A stretch of 64,000 nucleotides of DNA from Mrakia gelida (lineage: Eukaryota > Basidiomycota > Tremellomycetes > Cystofilobasidiales > Mrakiaceae), in contig BRON01000001.1 in NCBI GenBank assembly GCA_024345305.1, positions 1-64,000 on the forward strand. Reading direction: 5' to 3'. The translations under genes and the position numbers were made by a program. Numbering within the stretch: position 1 is the stretch's first letter; every line of letters starts with the position of its first letter. Below are positions 44,113 to 55,060 of this stretch, piece by piece. Below the pieces are notes generated by a model, which was not told the DNA's origin, ran no database searches, and saw only the letters and a program-made list of their open reading frames with translations.

Positions 44113-46212
44113 ATGTCTCCCTCCGATTCTGCCTCCTCCTCCATCGCTTCTTCTCGCCTCTTCTCGCCAGTCAAGCTCGGATCCAACAAGTCGATCCATC
44201 GAGTTGCCCTCGCTCCCTTGACTCGATTCAGAACGTATCCTTCGAACCAGGTCGCTTCGGAGTTGGCCGGAACCTATTACGAGCAGCGAGGTGAGTCGGT
44301 TTCGCTCTCCCTGGAAGATGTCGACTGCCAGCGAGAAATGAGGACTGACGTCGAGCTCGCTTTCCCATCCCTCTCTTTCCTTCCTTTCGTCGCCCCTTTC
44401 CGCTCCCAGCTTCCAAGGGAGGGCTCCTCATCTCGGAGACCTGCTTCATCTCGGTCGCATCAGGCGGATGGCCTCTAGTCCCAGGTGAGCCTTCGAGCTT
44501 CGAGTCGTTCGGGAGATCCGTTTCAACCAGTTTATGGTGCTGACTCGTAGTCCGTCCCTCCTACTTCCCCTCTCGCCTCCCAAGGGATCTGGACTGCCGA
44601 ACAAGTCAATGGATGGAAGGATGCTACCTCAAGAGTGCACGCTAAGGTCCGTTTTCCAGCTCTTCCTCGCGTTCTCGCGTCGTGACCCTCCCTCCGACCC
44701 ACTCACGACGCGCTGCCCTCTTCCCTTACTCTACTCCCCGCTCTCCTCGATTCCAGGGAGGCTTCATCTTCTGCCAACTCGGAGGTGTAGGACGAGCCAA
44801 CGTCGGTTCTCAAGCTGGAATCGAGGTCGTCTCCGCTTCTGCTCTCGCTTTGAAAGGAACAGACAATGTTCCTCGTGCTTTGACCGTCGAGGAGATCGCT
44901 CGTGAGTCTCGGATCCCTTAAGCCCTTCGTCTTCCTTTCTGAGGCTCACTCTCGCTGTCACTCCCTGATCTCTAGAATACGTCCAAGACTTCCGTCAAGC
45001 TGCTCTCAACGCCATCGAAGCTGGGTTCGACGGTGTCGAGATTCGTTCGTCCTCTCTCTTCCTCTTTCTCTGTCTCTCGTTTCTCATCCCCCTCCCTCTC
45101 TCTTCAGCTGACCCCTTCTCGTCTGATTCTCGATCGAAACAGACGACGCCAACGGCTACCTCCTCGACCAGTTCCTCCAGAGCGTCTCCAACAAACGAAC
45201 GGACGCGTACGGAGGAAACATCGAAGGTCGATCCCAGTTCCTTTCCGAAGTCGTTCAAGCCGTGACAGATGCGATCGGTCAGGAGCGGGTTGGAATCAAG
45301 TTCTCCCCTTGGTCTACTTTCCAAGTGAGTCTGCGTGCGGATCTCCTTCGTCTCGGTCGCTTGAAGTAAACGCGTCGAGATCGCTAACACACTCTCCTCG
45401 GTTTGCCTCCAACAGGACATGCAAGAGAAGAACCCAGTCACCACCACCTTCGGCTACGTCACCAAGGAGCTAGTAGCCCGCTTCCCCAAGCTTGGCTACC
45501 TTCATTTCCTCGAAGCTGCCGCGTGGGGAGCGGAGGGACAGAAGACTTTTGACACGGACGGGTTGGAGGATGGGCTGAGAGCTTCGAATGACTACGTAAG
45601 TTCCAACCTCTCTACTCCCTTATCCTCCCTCCCCAAGACTGAATTTAGGTCTTTGATCTCGGGCCTTCCAGTTCCGAGCCATCGTCCGAGGAATCGACCC
45701 TTCAACCATCCCCGACGACGACTCGTTCGTCTTCCCTGATCCCGACGAGGCTCACCCACTTTGTTCTTGGCTGCTAGTGAGCTCCATCTCCGCCTTCACA
45801 TACTTTCGGTGTCCATCGAGCTGACCTCTCGTTCCCGTCTTCAGGTGGATTCAACGCCGAGACAGCTGTCTCGCACGCGACTCGAACGGGGGATACCATC
45901 GTCGTTCGTCCCCTCTCTCCCTCCACCACTTCCTTGGCTCGAACTGACTCAAATCATCCCTTTCATCCTCCAGTTCGGCCGCTTCTTCATCTCGAATCCC
46001 GATCTGCCTCAGAGGATCAAGGAGGGAGTCGCGTTCGCGAAGTACGACAGGTGCGTTTCGCTTTTTTCTTCGTCTCGCTCCGTCTCTTTCTCGACCCTTC
46101 AAGCTCGACACTGATTCCGTCTTATCTCCCTCTCCTTCTCAGGCCCACCTTCTACACTCCTGGCCCCGTCGGATACACCGACTACCCTACAGCGACGAAG
46201 GTTCAAGCTTGA
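44113..46212 (+). CDS. Old Yellow Enzyme family NAD(P)H:flavin oxidoreductase, apparent 1-nt frameshift
   Basis: Eleven exons: 44113-44290, 44410-44484, 44585-44646, 44757-44901, 44976-45044, 45143-45324, 45416-45595, 45672-45776, 45845-45903, 45974-46050 and 46143-46212. The protein (about 400 aa) is an FMN TIM-barrel enzyme that reduces activated C=C bonds. It has Thr37 in ALAPLTRFR, the pair His177/Asn180 in EIHDANGYLLDQF with Tyr182 as the usual proton donor, the phosphate-binding end GRFFISNPDLP, and FYTPGPVGYTDYP. In exon 8 the frame slips at the CCC at 45754-45757. The text reads DEAHPLCSWLL in frame, but FLAAS one frame over, which then joins the phase of exon 9. One missing C restores the family pattern. 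Either the sequence has an indel error or the gene is inactive. Confidence 0.85.
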
Positions 46213-46596
46213 TCGAGACGCGTCGACGTCGATGTTGGAACGGCCTCTTTCTTCTCTCTTTCCCTTCACCCCTACCCATACCCTTCATTGCCCCCTAGAG
46301 ATGCATCTCCTTATTCGACATATCGCTTTCGCCTTCCTCTCGCTGTGAAAGATCGGTCAAAGTCATCATCGAGAGAGAAACGGGTAACCAAAAACGAACG
46401 AGGTCGAAAAGCTCTTTGAAGGGCGAAACGATCGAGAGAGTAGCTACGAGAATCAGAGCTACGAGAGTCAGAGAGGGCGAAAGGAAACTAAAGAGACGAG
46501 AAGGCTAGAGAGGTACAACGGTGAGAGAACGAGAACGAGCTAGGGCGTGACCACCGACGACGCGACGACGAGGATGGAAACGACGAGCGAGCGAGC
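46213..46596. other. Convergent intergenic region
   Basis: This is the 3' region shared by the Old Yellow Enzyme and PLAC8 genes. It has a GA-rich stretch and two GACGCG(T/A)C-like boxes (46219, 46560) but no coding frame. Confidence 0.6.
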
Positions 46597-47895
46597 TCAA
46601 GCCTTCCTAGCGACCTCTTTTCCGAGGAGGAAGTTCTCCTCGAGCTCGAGCTCTTGGGCCTCTTGGGTGAGCTGCGGGGAAGGAAGAGGGGGTAGATGAG
46701 GAGATGAAGGGGGAGGGAGAGAAGAGGAGGTCAGGTCGCGTCGTCGGTTTCCCTTCGCTCGAGGGTAGAAACGAGAGAAGGAGTTACGTACGGCGCAAGG
46801 AGAGCAGCACCAAGAGAGGAGGAAGTCGTTGAGTCCAGAAGACTCGACGTTGTATCGCTTTCTGATGAAGCGAGGGAGGTGAGAAGATGGGGTGAGCTCT
46901 GGAACGTCGACAAAGAAACCACGCGACGAGGCTTCGACTTGCTCGACACGCACCTGATGTTTCCTCGGTTGACCATGGGGAGGACTGGTGTATCAAAAGT
47001 AGAGAGAAACAAAGAGCGAGCTGTGAGTCAGTTCGAGCTTCAACACGAACGACCCGGTTCTGTCTCGTCCCTGCAACATCGCCTCACTCGAAAGAAAGCA
47101 GAGAAAAGACTCACAGCAGCCGACTCCACAATACATCAAGGCGCACATTCCGAAACAATCCCCATTGATTCCATCCCCTCCCTGAGGGTGGGGCCTGTTG
47201 GAGAGATCGAGAGCCTGGACTCTTGACTTGTTCTGCTCGTCGTGAAGGGAAGAGTCGTCGAGATGAGCTTTCACGTCCTTTCTCCCTCTCTCCCCTTCAA
47301 AGAGAACGAGAACACGAACCTTAGCGTACGTGATGCAAGGACAGAAGCACGACCTTTATCGGTCGAAAGAAGGAAAGACAGGAGAAAGTAGAGGGAGGGA
47401 GAGGAAGATAAGGTCGGGTCAGCGAACGAGATGAAACAAAACGGGAGCTGAACACTCACAAGACGCAAGTTCCAGCGTCGTTGAAGCAGTCGAAGAGGGA
47501 GTTGCTCCAGGCTCTTTGGCCGTTAGCGTCCTGAAGAAGAAGAGGGAGAGGCGGAAGGAGATGAGCTAGAGGGAAGGGAGGGAGGAAAGGGGCTCGAGCG
47601 AGGGAGGGAAGGAGGGGAGGGAGGGATGCGGGAAGCGAGAAACGAACTCACGACGGGAAGATCCAGAACGTTCTTGGGGTTGACACCGTTGACGTTCATA
47701 GAGACTTGACCAGTCTGAGAGGGAGCAGAAGGAAAGAAAGAAGTCGTGAGTTGAAGAAAGAAAGGGAAGGGAAGAGGGCAACGAGGGGGAGGGAAAACGG
47801 GAAGAAGAAGATGGTGGCGAACGAGAGTCGAGCAGACTCACAGGTTGCTGGTTGATGTGCTGAACGTCAGCCTTGTCGTTGGTGTAGGTGGACAT
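46597..47895 (-). CDS. PLAC8-family cysteine-rich protein (186 aa)
   Basis: Eight exons in phase: 47842-47895, 47652-47714, 47460-47530, 47320-47353, 47115-47277, 46954-46984, 46792-46861 and 46597-46671. The family hallmarks are in order: W-x3-LFDCFNDAGTCVLSCFCPCI followed by TYAK, then GDCFGMCALMYCGVGC, then the second Cys cluster FLLSWCCSPCA followed by LTQEAQELELEE. PLAC8 proteins are small membrane-associated proteins linked to metal resistance and cell-size control in other eukaryotes; the fungal function is not established. The length is usual for the family. The start at 47895 is the only ATG before the first conserved block. Confidence 0.9.
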
Positions 47896-48462
47896 GCTTG
47901 ATCGAAAGAAGTGTTGAAGATTGAAGTTTGGGAGGGAGGGAAGGGAAAGAGATGTTGTCGTTGGAGGGAAGAAGCTGTGGGCTGAAGGAAACGCCTCTTG
48001 AACGAGAATCAGGGCGTGGTCATCTGCCTCCGTCCTTTCATCCCACAGCTGTGTCAGGTCCTTCGTTCTCTGACTCGGATCGCTTTGGTCAAGATCGATT
48101 GCGTATTCGGAAGAAGAAAGGTTTTCACGAAGGATAGGAGCGAAAGGAAAGAAGCTCAGCTTCCGACGCGGGTCCGAGAAACGAATCGAAGTGGAGCGAA
48201 TTTGTTTGGTTCGTGAGGAGGGAGTGATTCTTTGCTCGTAGGGGGAGCCTTTTTGCTCTCGAACCGATTAGGGCGAACTCCTCAAGGAAGGGAAGGAGGG
48301 AGGAGGTAGTGAGCTACACGAAGGGGCTCAACCGAAACTCCTTCGAGCTCGAGCTCGACTTCGGCGCGACGCGACTTCCCCTCCCCTCCCCTCCACTTTC
48401 CTTCTCCCCTTCATCTCGTCACCAACTCCATCAATCACTGATCCTACTAACCAAAACAGCCC
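47896..48462. other. Intergenic (promoter side of PLAC8 gene)
   Basis: This lies between the PLAC8 start and the end of the next reverse-strand gene. No motif beyond general CT/GA richness. Confidence 0.5.
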
Positions 48463-51057
48463 CTACAATCCCTGCCTAGATCCACTCCCCTGCTGATGCA
48501 ACAAAACAGGACTGTAGCCCCCATCGTCGCTCGCTCTTCCTCCTTTCTTCGCATCGTCGCCGTCCTTCTTCCCCTCGTCCCTCACAACCTCCTTCCCCTT
48601 CTCAACGAGCGTCGTTTCCGCAGACTTACGAGCGTGCTCGTGCTCGGCAGCGAAACGGAACCCGTCCTCTTTGACGACCCAGGTGTGCTCTTTCCCTGTT
48701 TGGCGAGCGACAAGAACGAACGAACAAAGCGTCAGTTGCGAGGATCGCGAGGAGAGGTTTAGAGGGGAAGGATGGAATGTGCGAACCTTGCAAGACTCGG
48801 AAGAGGATGAACGCCGACTGAGGGAAGCGAGTCAAAAGAAGCAGATTCAGCGACGCGTCTCGATTCGAAACGAACGACTCAGGTTGAGCTCACCGAGAGA
48901 GTAACGAAGATGATCTGGAGGAAGAAGCCTGCGAGGTCAAAGATGCTACCGAAGGTGGGTGCGCCGGGTGCGACTGCTCGGATGGCGGGCTGATTAAAGC
49001 GAGGAATAGAAGAGCGAGGGGAGTCAGCGAGGAGAAGAGGGACGGAGAGACGACGCGGCGAGCCTGAGCTCACCATCGAGAAGAGAGCTGGAGATTGAGA
49101 GAAGCGAGGGAGGGGAGTCAGATTCAAGGGTTTTGTATGGAGTGGATGGGCTAGACTGACCAGTCATAGGAACGACGACTTGCAGAGAGCGAACGAGAGA
49201 GATAGATGAAACGGGGCGGGAGTTAGCTCCAGAGTCGATTCGGTAATCGGTGAGAAAGGCAGACTCGCCTAAAGTTTCGGCGAACTCCTTCCTCCAGATG
49301 AGAGACAAGAAAGCCTGCCAGACGACGACGAGGGCGATGCTGAACGGTGAAGACGAACGAACGAATGAAGGTTCAGCGCTCGTCTCTTCCCTTTTCTCTC
49401 CCTCCCCTCCCTCCCTCCCTCCCCTCCACCCACCCAAACCCAACACCCCCCTCCAACTCACCTCCAATTAGCCAAAAAGATCAACCCAGCGAAAGCCCTC
49501 GCCGCTCCCGTTCTCTGAACCTTCAAGATGAACTGCCTGTTGTTCGGCGGAGTGTTGCTCTGCGACGACGTCGGAGCGAAATCCTCTCGATCGGTGACCC
49601 AGTTGGTGACGGTTCCGCCGAGGGAGGTGAAGAGAGGGAAGGTTTGATTGGTGTCGGAGCGGACCGCGCAGAAGAGGTTGACCTGGAGGAGGAGGGAAGG
49701 GAGAGGAGGAGAGGGATGAGTTGGGTTTGGGTGGGGTGGAGAGAGGGAGAGAGAGGGGGAGATAGGGATGGGTCGAACCGCTTGATATCTAAGAGGATAT
49801 AGGGAGAGGGAAGTGGTCAGGGCTGGAGAGCGAGAGTGGGGAAAGAGAAGGGAGAGAGGAGGAATTGACTTGTCGAATGGGTAGACGAGATCTGACGCGA
49901 CGAGAACGAGGACGAAGGTCAGTCGAGCTTTCCCTGGCTTCGAAGGAGAAGACAAGCTCACCATTCGAGCTTTCAGGAAGAGCAGGTTGTCGAGGTCGAA
50001 GGGCAAGTCCGTCGAGAAGCTCTGTTTGAAACCGAGTCTTCGAGAACGAACGAGGGCGAGGGTCAGCTCGAGCTCTCGACTCGCGAACGAAGTATTCAGA
50101 GAGGGAGTCGAACTTACCCAGATTCGGAGCTCTTGGTGGGGTTGGTATAGTCGGTGTAGGCAAGAGGGTCGTAGCCGAAGTTCCGAATCTGCGACCAGGG
50201 AAGAAGAGCTAGGTCAGCGCGTGGCGGTGAGGAGACGACGCGTCTTCTCGAGCTCGCGCTCGAGCGATGCAGAAGACGACGAGACGGGTGGGACGAACCT
50301 TAGGGTTGTAGCTAGTGATGACATTCTGACTATCGTGGTCTTGGCCAGCCACTGTGCAGTTCTCGTTCATGTAGATGTCTGTTCGCGTCGAGGCGTCGAG
50401 TGTTCGAAGAGAGAGGCGAGCGGTCAGCGTCGTCTTCGCCTCCCACCTCTTCCTCCCCTTCCTCCTCCCACCTCTTCCTTCCCCCTCCCCCATCCTTGTT
50501 CACTGAAACGAGACATGAACTCACCGATAGGATAATCCGGATACCCGCTCAGGAACCCCACTCCCGTCGCCTCCACCGCTCCCGGGAAGAACAAGGTCGA
50601 GTTGGGATTGAACGAGTAGGCGTAGATTGACCAGAGCACGCTGATCTTCCCTCCTGGAACGTCAACGGCTTGGACTCTTCCATAGAGCTCGAGAAGGTCG
50701 AGAACGTCGTCTCCGAACTGAGAGGAGGAGCCTCGTTGCTTGAGGGTCTGGAGGGGACGGGGAGGGAGGTAGTCAGCATGAGCGGGAGGAGGAGGTCGAG
50801 CGAGCTGGCTCACTCACCGAGGAGGAGTAGGAGAACACGGCTGCTAGGATGATGGCGATGACGACAAGAAGGATGAAGAGGAGAAGGAGGGGAGTGAAGA
50901 GTCTGCTTCGTCGATATCGACGGATGTGGAAGAATCTGTCGACTCGAGGAGGGAGGTTCAGTCGTCGCTTCCTCTTCTTGTCGTCGGCGTCGACCGAAGG
51001 AGAGGAGGAGCGAGATGTGCTGGTCGTCGTAGGGAGGACGGTCGAGTTGGAGACCAT
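48463..51057 (-). CDS. Multi-pass membrane protein, paralogue A (about 469 aa; DUF4436-like, tentative)
   Basis: About fourteen exons. Exon 1 (50818-51057) gives an 80-residue N terminus with a basic segment and a transmembrane helix at 54-75. The lumenal or extracellular part carries IYMNENCTVAGQDHDS, RNFGYDPLAYTDY and FCAVRSDTNQTFPL. Three C-terminal helices follow (AFAGLIFLANW; IALVVVWQAFLSLIW; FFLQIIFVTLSSAFILF), then a charged tail. Very short exons are 49779-49788 (10 nt), 49161-49178 (18 nt) and 49074-49087 (14 nt). The junction between the exon at 49962-50037 and the 22-nt exon 49870-49891 keeps phase only with a GC donor at 49957. A GC donor (GCGAGT) also fits at 49268. The family name rests on overall layout and is not certain. 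Confidence 0.8.
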
Positions 51058-52176
51058 GTATGTGGGCTAGTGGTGGTTAGAAAGGGAAGTCGAAAAGGGA
51101 GTCTGAAAGAGAGACGGCCGAAGGAGGAGGGGGGGACAGCATAGCATGGTGAAACGAACGAGAGAGGGGACGGAGCTCATGGCGGTAGAGGGGAAAAGAA
51201 GCTCAACGAGAGTTGAATCAGCCTTGGTTGCCCGACTCTCTTCTCTCACGGCTTCGAGGGTTGTATATATGGAGAGCGAAGGAGGAGTGCGAAGGAGGAG
51301 GACGTGACGGTGAGAGGCAAGGAGGAGCGAAGAAGAGAGCGAAGAAGTTGTGAGCTCGACGGTTTCCTTCCCTCGAACTCCTTCATGCGAGCGATCTCTC
51401 TCTCTTTTTCTCCTAGCAGCTACCCCGGGTTTTCGTCTTACGGCAGTCTCGACTCTTCGGCTCTCAAGGCTCATGGGAGATCGGAGGGAAAGAGGAAAGA
51501 AAACCTTCCTTCGCGACGAGGCGACGAGATGGAAGAGCTCAGGCGAGTCGACCTCAGCTTCCCTCCTCGTCCTTCCCCATCGTCGTCCGCTCCTGCTCGA
51601 GTCGAGGTTCGCTGATATGCACTTGATATGAGCCAAGCACTCGCATTTTTCCGCTTTGCTCCGACCTTCGAGCCTTCTTCGATACAGCAGCAGCAAGGAC
51701 AGCGTCGAAGCTCAGCCTCCGCTTCGACTCGAGAGCTCAACACGACGAGTTCGTCCTTCTTCTCTCTCTCTGCCTCCTCCCTCTACACAGCGGCGACGAT
51801 GTTGACGCGCTCTACTCTTTCATTTTGGTTATCCAGCTCTTCTCCTCGCATGAAACCAAGTCAAAACGGCAGAAACAGTGCCCCGAACCTCCGAGGTGAG
51901 CTCGCACCTCCTCCTCCTCCTCCTCCCCTCCCGACCACAATCCCCCTGCTCGCCTTCCCTCTCCGAGAAACCAGCTTCTTCTTCTCAAGTTCCTCTCACC
52001 CACCCTTATACCCTCCCCTCTCTCTCTCATCACTCAGCCACCCGCCATGGCCGCCTCAGTCGACCTGCACTCAACAGCTCATCCCGACCCTCAAGCTGAA
52101 CCTTGACGATTCTGTTGACCTGTTCATTTTCTGCAGCTGAAATTTCCTCCTGTGATCTTCTTATCCTTTCTCGCAG
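51058..52176 (+). other. Head-to-head intergenic region and undefined 5' end of paralogue B
   Basis: This holds the promoter of paralogue A and the missing start of paralogue B. ATGs at about 51800, 51853 and 52047 precede possible short exons (for example ending at GTGAGC 51896), but none encodes the basic segment plus transmembrane helix expected from paralogue A. Confidence 0.4.
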
Positions 52177-54684
52177 ACCGCCAAACCAAGAGGAAGCTCG
52201 GGAGACTTCACTGGAGACGCAACCGACGTGAGCTCATCAACTCGTTTCCCCTCCCCTCTTTACCTCCTTCCTTCCTTCCCTCCATCCCCACTCACCCTCT
52301 TTCCTCTTTTCCCCTTCATTCCAGATCATCGTCCTCTACGGCCGAGTCACCTCCGTCGACATCCCAGGCCAAAAGATCAGCATGAGCTGGAGCGTCTACG
52401 CTGGAACAGCTTCAGCGGACAACTCCTCGCTCTTCACCCCAGGGAGCTACGACCTCGACGGTGATGGGACGTGGTACAGCTATCCTGATGTGCCTATCGG
52501 TGAGTAGGTTCTTTCTTCGCTCTGGTGGAATTTGAGGGCGAGTCGAGACGAGGAATGAGCAATCGTCGACTCGAGGAGCTGAGTCTTCTTCGTCCGCCGT
52601 CCCTCCCTCCGTTGCTTCGCAGACCTCTACATGAACGAGAACTGCACTGCATCCGCTCAAGACCACCTTCCGGATGGGACTATCACTGGCTACAACCTCA
52701 AGGTGCGCTCTCTGTCCTCGTTCGTCTCGATCTCATTTCGCCGTCACAACCCGTTTCGTTGCTGACGACGACGGAGTTCCCTTCCTTCCTCCTTCCTCCC
52801 TCCTCTCCATTCTCGATCTCAGATTCGAAACTTCGGATATGACCCTCTCGCTTACACCGACTACAACAACTCTAAGAGCGGGGTCGTCGGGTGAGTAGCG
52901 CTCGTCGGTCTCGTTTTCCGACCTCGTCTCTTTTCGCTGACCTCGTCGATCTCCCGTCCGTCTCGCAGGCTCGGCTTCCAACAGACCTTCTCAGTCGACT
53001 TCCCCTTCGACTTGGATGCTCAGATCTTCTCGAGGAGAGCCAACGGTGCGTCTTACTCTCTTTCGCGGCCTCAACTCAACTCGAAAGTCGCGTCGAACTG
53101 ATCTTTCCGTTTGTTCGATGCAGATCTCGCTTATCCGTTCGACAAGTGAGTGCACCTCTCATCCGTCCTCCTCTTTCGACCTGCCCACTGACCCTCTGGT
53201 ACCTCAATCCTCCCAGATATCTCGTCGTTCGTCCCTTCTCTCTCTCCCTCGTCTCCTTTCTCCTCCCTCCGACGCGCCTCAAGCTGACCTCCCCCCCGCC
53301 GCCATCCCCCCCACAGGCCGCTCAGTTCTGCGCCGTCAGATCAGACACCAACCAGACTTTCCCTCTCACTATGAGTCTCGGTGGGATCGTCACGAACTGG
53401 GTGAGTCGCGAAACAGGGACGGAGCGAGGCCCAGAACTCGAAATGAAAGGAAACGGGCACGCGAACTGAGTTCCTCATTTGTTTTGGGTTCGAGCAGGTC
53501 GTCACACCCGAGGATTTCGAGCCTGTTACTCAGTACCTCGTTCCTGTTAACAACAGGCAGTTCTTGGTGAGAACTGGACTGACGATGGACGATGAAGCGA
53601 AGACGAGACGAAGCTGACCTGTTCGACTTCGACTTCGATTTCGACGTTCAACAACAGCTCTCCGTCGAGCGAACAGGAACAGCCATCGCTTTTGCTTGTC
53701 TCATTTTTCTGGCGAACTGGGTGAGTCCGAATTCGCTTCGATCCTGTGGTGGGAGGGACGACGGAACGCTCGCTGACCTTCGTTCGTTTCGCTCGTTCGC
53801 TCAACAGGCAATCACCCTCGTTGTCATCTGGCAGGCTTGCCTCGTTGTCATCTGGCGTAAGGAGTTCGCTGAGGGGTGAGTCAAACGCCTGCTGACTCAA
53901 ACTGGTGTTGAGCTGGACTGACTTACGACGCGTCTCTCTTGTTTGTTCCGTCCGCTCTCTACCTACAGGCTTGTGGTGATCCCTATGACTGCTCTGTTCT
54001 CGATGGTGAGTTTGGCTGGTTTGCATGAGTGAGACGAGGGAGGAGAGGAGAAGTTGAGTCGGACGAGTCGAGTCCAGTCGAGCCGAAGACTGACGCTCTT
54101 TTCTTTCTCCTCTCTCCTTCCTGACTCGATTAGCCTGCCATCAGGAACGTTGCACCAGGATCACCTTCGTTTGGTTCTCTGTACGATCTGTCTGGTGAGT
54201 ACTCTTTGAACTCGTTCCGGGCGATGGGAGCTGACTCTCGACCTCCCTCTTCAGGTTTCTTCCTTCAAATCGTCTTCGTCGCTCTCTGCGTGAGTTATAC
54301 TTCTCTCCCATCTCTCTAATTCTTGGTCCCATTAAGCTGAAACGTCCCTCCCTCTCTCCAGTCGGCCTTCATCCTCTTCGTCGTCCTTCAAGGGTTCGTT
54401 CGCATCACCACACCCCGCTCCTCCCTCTTCTTCTTCCTCTCCCTCACACTCATCCCCCTCCCCTCCTTTTCACACCGTCTCCCAACAGACGAGAGCACAC
54501 CTGGGTCCCCAAGACGGACGGCTACCGATTCGCCGAAGGAGGAGAGCACGGCGGCGGCGACCACAAGTCCAGATCGTCCGTCGACGCGGACGAGGAGAAG
54601 AGAGCTGGATCTCCTTCTCATGATCAGACGGCGGTTTCGTACCAGCCTCAGACGAGCACCGATACCACCTCTTCCACCAAGTAG
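52177..54684 (+). CDS. Multi-pass membrane protein, paralogue B, 5' end not found
   Basis: Sixteen in-phase exons: 52177-52227, 52325-52499, 52623-52702, 52823-52890, 52969-53045, 53124-53145, 53217-53226, 53317-53400, 53498-53566, 53658-53720, 53808-53875, 53969-54005, 54134-54194, 54255-54289, 54362-54393 and 54489-54684. It aligns along its length with paralogue A (LYMNENCTASAQDH, RNFGYDPLAYTDY, FCAVRSDTNQTFPL, the three C-terminal helices, EHTWVPKTDGYRFA). The 22-nt and 10-nt exons are shared by both genes. Introns differ elsewhere: B has one after NNRQFL that A lacks, and A splits PMT/ALFSM where B does not. The first exon with the signal-anchor is not found, so the N terminus is incomplete here. 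Confidence 0.8.
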
Positions 54685-55060
54685 TAGTCCTCCCATTCTT
54701 TCCCTCGCTCTCGCTCGCTTTCGTCTTTCTTGGGTCTTTCGTTTCGACTCTCGTTCGTTTCTTTCAACCCTCGTTTTCGTTTCGTCATCATCACGTAGCA
54801 CAGCTCTCTCATACCTCACTCCCTCTCTCTCCTACGGTTGTATATCACGAACTCTTCTCCCCCCTCCCTTCCCTTCCCTTCGCGTCGAGCCCTCGCCCAC
54901 CTGCGCGAGGCAGCCTCCTTTCAGGCTGCCTCGAACTCTCCTCCCTCCCTCCACTTCCTTCTCACAACTTCGCCTGCCTTGCCCTCCCAACACCCAACCA
55001 CCTACCCATTCACCCACTCACTCACGAAATCACCAAAGAGAAGAGAGCTACGCTACAACC
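54685..55060. other. Intergenic
   Basis: This carries the 3' region of paralogue B and the promoter of the Zn2Cys6 gene. A short inverted repeat (GAGGCAGCCT..AGGCTGCCTC at about 54907-54932) could be a hairpin in either transcript. Confidence 0.5.

Noticed and set aside
54907..54932. Hairpin as a bacterial-type terminator
   Set aside because: The surrounding genes are intron-bearing pol II genes; a short inverted repeat in a CT-rich spacer is weak evidence for any terminator.
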